9,922 bases of DNA from an uncultured Lachnoanaerobaculum sp. (lineage in GTDB: Bacteria; Bacillota; Clostridia; Lachnospirales; Lachnospiraceae): NCBI GenBank assembly GCA_938041725.1, contig CALISX010000428.1, positions 1-9,922 on the forward strand. Direction: 5' to 3'. Positions within the stretch are counted from its first letter, which is position 1; every line of letters begins with the position of its first letter. Position numbers and translations under genes: made by a program. Below are positions 6,639 through 9,922 of this stretch, piece by piece. The notes under the pieces are model-generated. The model saw nothing but the letters and a program-made list of their open reading frames with translations. It did no database searches and was not told where the DNA came from.

Positions 6639-7109
6639 CTAAAACTGTTTCCCGCTGTTCTGGAAAAGATTTCCCTGGTATATGCTTTGATCAAAGGCGA
6701 GCACATAAACAAATATAAAGGGAAGGCAAAGCAAACCGATGGCCATTCCAACATCATATCCAAAGGACTTTGCAAAAAAATAGCTGCTTCGGATAGAAAG
6801 TGTCAAAACAATCACTAACATTACTAAAACAATCGAAAAAACTGACAAAACATCCATAAAATCGGTTCCTCTAATCTTGTTTAAAAAATGAATCATGAAA
6901 GACAAGACCAGTATTGTCCAGAAAAACCTGGAGGCATAGGTTCTCTCCGCTACAAGATAGCCATTGTAAAAGGGAATCAGCCCCTTCCAGCTCTCCAGTC
7001 CCATCTTCTTGAATAAAAAGAACAGCCCTATCACTTGTACAAGATAAAGAACCGCACTCAGACAATACCAGGCAAACACAAGCCTTAAAGCTTCATACCC
7101 CATAGTCAT
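6639..7109 (-). CDS. Small multi-pass membrane protein, DUF5684-like
   Basis: Unknown function; a 156-residue integral membrane protein. Hydrophobic helices are expected near residues 8-35, 62-77, 85-105 and 120-140. After the first helix comes WKGLIPFYNGY (41-51), matching the 'GW..LIP.YN.Y' signature I associate with DUF5684, and FFAKSFGYDVG (111-121) followed by LCLPFIFVYVLAFD agrees with its C-terminal half. The ATG at 7107-7109 is chosen because GAGGG (7118-7122) lies 8 nt upstream; an upstream in-frame GTG (7122-7124) overlaps that site. The gene converges on the SDR gene and is preceded by a possible iron-box-like promoter. No enzymatic motif is visible. The family name is from memory of its pattern. 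Confidence 0.75.
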   Translation of the reverse strand: MTMGYEALRLVFAWYCLSAVLYLVQVIGLFFLFKKMGLESWKGLIPFYNGYLVAERTYASRFFWTILVLSFMIHFLNKIRGTDFMDVLSVFSIVLVMLVIVLTLSIRSSYFFAKSFGYDVGMAIGLLCLPFIFVYVLAFDQSIYQGNLFQNSGKQF

Positions 7110-7139
7110 AAGCATTACCCTCACAAACTAGCACTTTCC

Positions 7140-7196
7140 CTCTTTATAAAGAGACGGTATCATAATTATTGTCAAGGATAAATCTTTTTTTGTCAA
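7140..7196 (-). promoter_or_regulatory. Promoter/operator region of the DUF5684 gene with Fur-box-like dyad
   Basis: Minus strand shows two perfect TTGACA hexamers (plus 7191-7196 and 7170-7175). The first has GACAAT at 17 bp as a -10 candidate; the second has only TTTATA at 19 bp. TGACAATAATTATGA (7160-7174) matches the classic 7-1-7 Fur box at 12 of 14 defined positions and overlaps both elements. A 14-bp palindrome, CTCTTTATAAAGAG, lies at 7140-7153. Pattern match only. Confidence 0.4.
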
Positions 7197-7230
7197 GTTA
7201 AAAGACAATCTTCTGTTATTATTCCCCCTA

Positions 7231-7814
7231 TCAGGGGAGGCTGGCACCACCATTGCTGGCGGAACCGCCTCTGCCGTTTCCAGGAGGGCCTCCCTGGGGA
7301 CCGCCTCTTCTATTGCTGGGAGGACCTCCCTGGGGGCCGTCTCCTCCAAAAGCCCCCTGGCATTGATACCGTCATCGCTGGAGGTAATATCAATATTCCC
7401 CCCTGCAATCAGCACCTGCACTCCCTCCATTCCTTCGGCGGATTCCTTGATGAAAAGATTTCCATTATAAAAGCTTAAAGCTCCCTCTGTGGTAATGGCG
7501 TCATCCTTGGCAGAAATGGTCAAATTTCCATCCTCAATGGCAACACTGTCGCTGCCCTTGATGCCCTTGTCTGCTGCCGTGATATCCAAAGTTCCGGCTA
7601 AAATCACCAGATTATCCTTCACCTTCAGGGCTGACTGGGAATTCCCGGTTAAAGTAAGACTTCCGCTGCCATTGATGGTCAGGTCGTTTTTTACATAAAT
7701 GGCCGCATCCGGTGCATCCTCACTGGTATCCGAATAGGTGCTGCCATCAGAAACAGTATTTTCTGTTCCCGCTGCCAAAGTCAATACCACCTTTTTTCCA
7801 GAGGAAGCTGTCAT
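7231..7814 (-). pseudogene. Broken fragment of a Cthe_2159/DUF4353-type carbohydrate-binding beta-helix protein
   Basis: The minus-strand translation from 7814 shows successive beta-helix rungs such as AIYVKNDLTINGSGSL, DNLVILAGTLDITAADKGIK and GNIDITSSDDGINA, typical of secreted calcium- and polysaccharide-binding Cthe_2159-like proteins. It is not intact. There is no signal peptide, no ribosome binding site, and an in-frame stop 15 nt before the first ATG, so the N-terminal part is gone. After GINA (near 7360) the frame turns into non-family sequence, while another frame reads GAFGGDGPQGGPPSNRRGG and continues Gly-rich to a TGA at 7231-7233; loss of one G from the G-run there explains this. 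The usual second half of the beta-helix is absent. The open frame itself continues meaninglessly to 7128. Confidence 0.75.
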
Positions 7815-7828
7815 TCTAAAAAAGAGCT

Positions 7829-7883
7829 ATGGAGAAAACATGGAAAAATCGTGGAGAAATTGTGGATGGAATATGGGGAAACT
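7829..7883. repeat. Five phased 11-bp direct repeats upstream of the carbohydrate-binding remnant
   Basis: Consecutive units ATGGAGAAAAC, ATGGAAAAATC, GTGGAGAAATT, GTGGATGGAAT, ATGGGGAAACT. The TGG core recurs exactly every 11 bp, about one helical turn, placing it on one face of the DNA. On the minus strand, towards the remnant, units read like TTTCTCCAY. Response regulators of the OmpR/PhoB type bind 11-bp-spaced direct repeats, so this may be an old operator; simple slippage is the alternative. Confidence 0.6.
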
Positions 7884-7981
7884 GTGTTTTATCCCAAACA
7901 CCCAAATGAAACCATATAGAATAGATTATCGAAATCATAATGAAAAATTACAGAAGGAATAGAAGGTTTTCACACAGGAAC

Positions 7982-7999
7982 AGGGGGCCTGGGCCCCCT
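7982..7999 (-). terminator. GC-rich hairpin overlapping the stop codon of the DtxR-like gene
   Basis: AGGGGGC-CTGG-GCCCCCT forms a perfect 7-bp stem whose arm includes part of the stop codon. No T-run follows in the leftward direction (GTTCCTGTG), so termination would be inefficient or factor-aided. Confidence 0.4.
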
Positions 8000-8366
8000 A
8001 TTCCTCTTCCTGAAAATATTTTTTTAAGCAGAGGAAGGTCTCCTCACTGATATAATGCTCAATACGGCAGGCATCTTCAATCGCCGCCTTTTTGCTGACA
8101 CCGATTTTTTGCAGAATTCTCCCAAGAACATTATGTCTTTCCCAGGTGGCATTGGCAATCTCCTCTCCCTTGGGGGTCAGAAGAATATGCCCCTCCTCAT
8201 CTACTTCAATGTATCCGTTCTCCCGGAACTTTTTCATCTGCTCACTCACTGTCGGTTTTGAATAGCCCATTTCCCTCGCAATATCAACAGAGCGTACAGC
8301 TCCTGTTTTTTGCTTAAGCCTAAGTATTGTTTCTAAATACATCTCACCGGCTTCCTGTATGATCAT
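7998..8366 (-). CDS. DtxR/MntR-family metal-dependent transcriptional regulator
   Basis: Metal-responsive repressor of 122 residues. An N-terminal winged helix-turn-helix (about 5-65; recognition helix around SKPTVSEQMKKFRENGYIEV) is followed by the helical metal-binding/dimerization domain (about 70-118). There is no C-terminal SH3-like domain, so it has the short MntR-like architecture. The inferred metal ligands are Met9, His78, Cys100, Glu103 and His104 (ACRIEH). The Met/Cys combination is that of the iron-type DtxR/IdeR site rather than the Asp/Glu site of MntR, suggesting Fe(II) sensing, though the metal is inferred. The ATG (8364-8366) has GGAGG 7 nt upstream and a good promoter candidate at 8412-8440. 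No metal transporter gene is adjacent in the window; targets may include the Fur-like site at 7160 or lie elsewhere. Confidence 0.9.
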   Translation of the reverse strand: MIIQEAGEMYLETILRLKQKTGAVRSVDIAREMGYSKPTVSEQMKKFRENGYIEVDEEGHILLTPKGEEIANATWERHNVLGRILQKIGVSKKAAIEDACRIEHYISEETFLCLKKYFQEEE

Positions 8367-8411
8367 ATCTTATCCTCCAATTTAAAATCCGTTTTGATGC
8401 TGCGTAGCTTA

Positions 8412-8440
8412 AGTATACCATTTTATAAATATTTAGTAAA
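8412..8440 (-). promoter_or_regulatory. Promoter candidate for the DtxR-like gene
   Basis: On the minus strand, TTTACT (8435-8440), a 17-bp A/T-rich spacer ending in TGG, and TATACT (8412-8417), giving an extended -10. Predicted start is about 8405, some 39 nt before the ATG. It begins right after the stop codon of the upstream ATPase gene with no terminator between, so read-through is also possible. Confidence 0.6.
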
Positions 8441-8449
8441 GCGGGCATT

Positions 8450-9133
8450 CTACATCATCCAGCCTTCTCTCATAAAAAGCTTCAGAGGAATAAGCTCGCC
8501 CTCTATATCTTCGGGCAGTTTTCTTGCTACCTCTTCTATCGCAACAGTATAGCATATTGGAAGGTCCAATTTTTTTGACACCTCTCTGCAAAGCTCCTGT
8601 CCCTTTAAAATATCATCCACCGTAGTTGATTTAAGCATGTGTGTAGTATTTACAATCCCTGTAATATCCAATCCTGACTGGGCTCTGATTCCATTCATAA
8701 AATTTATCGCTTTTTCACAGGTATTAGTTTCAGGGCGGTTGGCATTAAGTACAAATAGATGCTGATAGCCTGTATTTTTCAAAAAATTTCTATACCTTCC
8801 CAAGGTTCTGGTACCTGCCGGATTTCCGCCTATGTCCATAATAAGCTGGCAGTCATCTTCCTCTATCGGAGTCATTATGTCAGCTGAAACCGCAGGTATG
8901 TCTACTGCGCTTGCCCTCACTGAGCTTGAAAAAACTCTGATTCCGATATTATTCATTTCTTCTTCTTTTTCTCTGCTTCTGAAGTAAAGATTTATTACAT
9001 CAAGGTCCGCTATGGCAACATTATCATAGCTTTCTCTTAATCTTACCGCAAGATTTAAAGCAAACTCTGTTTTACCGCTGCCATAATGCCCTGTTATAAT
9101 ACGTATTCTATGCTTTGACCCATTAATATCCAT
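8450..9133 (-). CDS. ParA/MinD/CobQ-like P-loop ATPase of unknown function
   Basis: Cytoplasmic nucleotide-binding protein of 227 residues. The Walker A variant GHYGSGKTE occupies 15-23 (a single Lys at 21, not the signature 'deviant' KGGxGK of ParA). A switch-like segment DLDVINLYFRSREK runs from 43, the Walker B-type Asp is at 100 in LIMDIGGNPAGTRTLGRY, and VNTTHM (161-166) may contact the base. These features place it in the SIMIBI (ParA/MinD/CobQ) class. I do not recognise a named function. The ATG at 9131-9133 follows an in-frame stop (TGA two codons upstream), so it cannot start earlier; its ribosome site is weak (GGTG, 7 nt). It lies downstream of a BrnQ carrier gene on the same strand, 118 nt away, and may be co-transcribed. 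Confidence 0.8.
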   Translation of the reverse strand: MDINGSKHRIRIITGHYGSGKTEFALNLAVRLRESYDNVAIADLDVINLYFRSREKEEEMNNIGIRVFSSSVRASAVDIPAVSADIMTPIEEDDCQLIMDIGGNPAGTRTLGRYRNFLKNTGYQHLFVLNANRPETNTCEKAINFMNGIRAQSGLDITGIVNTTHMLKSTTVDDILKGQELCREVSKKLDLPICYTVAIEEVARKLPEDIEGELIPLKLFMREGWMM

Positions 9134-9165
9134 CGTAGTTCACCGACACCTTTCAAAACTATAAT

Positions 9166-9221
9166 ATGGAGCGCACCTGTTTGAATACATAAATAATAAT
9201 GTATCTGCAGATTCGCTCCAT
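9166..9221 (-). other. Long interrupted RNA stem between brnQ and the ATPase gene
   Basis: Outer arms ATGGAGCG (9166-9173) and CGCTCCAT (9214-9221) pair over 8 bp. Inside, CTG/CAG and ATACAT/ATGTAT pair around an A/T loop, making an 8+3+6 bp stem with internal loops. No T-run follows in either direction, so it is not a plain terminator. It could be an mRNA processing or stability element, or a regulatory leader for the ATPase gene. Confidence 0.45.
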
Positions 9222-9251
9222 CTTAATAAAATTTTTAATTATTCAGCACGC

Positions 9252-9922
9252 TTATTTAGCATCGTCAATAGTACCGCCTATACCAGTAGCCATAGCAATA
9301 ATTGTAAATACTACTGCAAATACCGCTGTGGGAACTACCCATTCAAAGCCTATAGCGTTGAGCGGCAGGGAGCCTATAAAGCCCTTAAAGCCTTCGAAAG
9401 CTGCTCCTTTAATCGGAACGCTCTGAACAAATCCGACTATAAATGCACCTATAACAGCACCTGCATAGGTGAGGTTATATTTAACAAACTTATCAAAGAG
9501 TGAGATTATTATAAGTGCTATAATCATTGGATAAACGGTTGACAGTATAGGTCCTGAATACTCAATCATCTTTGTAACGCCTATGAGTGAAAGGGCAAAA
9601 GATACCAAGGTTGTTACAACTGCAACTGTCTTATATTTAAGTGCACCCTTTGATATAGATTCAAAATAATTGCCGCAAACCGATACCAGACCAACTGAAG
9701 TAGTAAGGCAGGCAAGCGTTACCACTATACCCATAAGCACCTTTCCTACAGTTCCAAGCATCATGGTTACCATGCCGATCAGGATTTCCGTTCTCTCATT
9801 ATCAGGAGTATAATAGCTGCTCACTGTAGCGCCTGCATAAGTAAGACTTCCGTAAACCACTGCAAGAAGTACAAAGGCTACAATGCCAACCTGAATGCTT
9901 GCTTTGATCTGAGTTTGTTTAT
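9252..9922 (-). CDS. brnQ: BrnQ-type branched-chain amino acid:cation symporter (C-terminal half, runs off right edge)
   Basis: Integral membrane carrier importing Leu, Ile and Val with Na+ or H+ (LIV-II family). The frame is open to the window end, giving 223 C-terminal codons of a protein usually around 430-450 residues; the GTG at 9858-9860 is internal, not a start. Family features include the stretch VYGSLTYAGATVSS near the visible beginning, LACLTTSVGLVSVCGNYF in the middle (the LTTSxGL motif), YSGPILSTVYPMIIALIII and several strongly hydrophobic helices. It ends IGGTIDDAK. It is probably the first or an internal gene of a leftward unit continuing to the P-loop ATPase. Codons such as CTT, ACT and GCA are common here, unlike the importer genes at the left end. 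Confidence 0.93.
   Translation of the reverse strand, partial: KQTQIKASIQVGIVAFVLLAVVYGSLTYAGATVSSYYTPDNERTEILIGMVTMMLGTVGKVLMGIVVTLACLTTSVGLVSVCGNYFESISKGALKYKTVAVVTTLVSFALSLIGVTKMIEYSGPILSTVYPMIIALIIISLFDKFVKYNLTYAGAVIGAFIVGFVQSVPIKGAAFEGFKGFIGSLPLNAIGFEWVVPTAVFAVVFTIIAMATGIGGTIDDAK

Noticed and set aside
7128..7230. C-terminal tail of the carbohydrate-binding open frame (NNNRRLSFNLTKKDLSL...)
   Set aside because: It is out of frame after the lesion near 7355 and overlaps the promoter region of the DUF5684 gene.
7738..7962. Plus-strand open frame of 74 codons over the 11-bp repeats
   Set aside because: Half is antisense to the remnant gene, the rest is the repeat translated; no ribosome site or family resemblance.

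Overview
The window looks like a chromosome segment from a low-to-moderate GC Firmicute, most likely a Clostridia/Lachnospiraceae-type bacterium. The grounds are strong GGAGG-type ribosome binding sites, a Gram-positive style secreted SH3/NlpC-P60 protein, a short one-domain DtxR-family regulator, a DUF5684 membrane protein and a Cthe_2159-type carbohydrate-binding remnant. This is inference from gene families; no rRNA or tRNA is present to settle it.

Layout. Almost everything reads leftwards (minus strand). Positions 1-2464 carry the start of a peptide-type ABC importer operon: a family 5 substrate-binding lipoprotein (818-2464), then an intrinsic terminator and an extended -10 promoter, then a DppB-like permease with a TTG start that runs off the left edge. 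Upstream, 2623-5340 encodes a 905-residue secreted cell-wall protein: signal peptide, two SH3 domains, a very long Thr/Ala/Pro-rich linker with 23-residue repeats, and a C-terminal NlpC/P60 peptidase. A 546-base gap (5341-5886) has no gene. It holds two copies of a structured repeat, two promoter candidates that start back to back, and a minus-strand terminator. The only plus-strand gene follows: an SDR reductase (5887-6612) that resembles the EF-P 5-aminopentanone reductase YmfI. It converges on a small DUF5684-type membrane protein (6639-7109).

Positions 7231-7814 are a broken internal fragment of a beta-helical carbohydrate-binding protein. It is truncated at both ends and frameshifted, and is preceded by five phased 11-bp repeats. 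Next come a DtxR/IdeR-like metalloregulator (7998-8366), a ParA/MinD-like P-loop ATPase of unknown role (8450-9133) and the C-terminal half of a BrnQ branched-chain amino acid carrier (9252 to the right edge). The last two look like one transcription unit joined through a large RNA stem, and their base and codon use appears more A/T-biased than the left part.

Working together: the ABC importer takes up peptides, the NlpC/P60 protein remodels peptidoglycan, and BrnQ imports Leu/Ile/Val. No dedicated multi-gene novel system is evident. The most interesting unexplained material is non-coding: the duplicated hairpin element around the NlpC/SDR promoter region, the perfect inverted repeat in the substrate-binding protein leader, and the 11-bp phased repeats.
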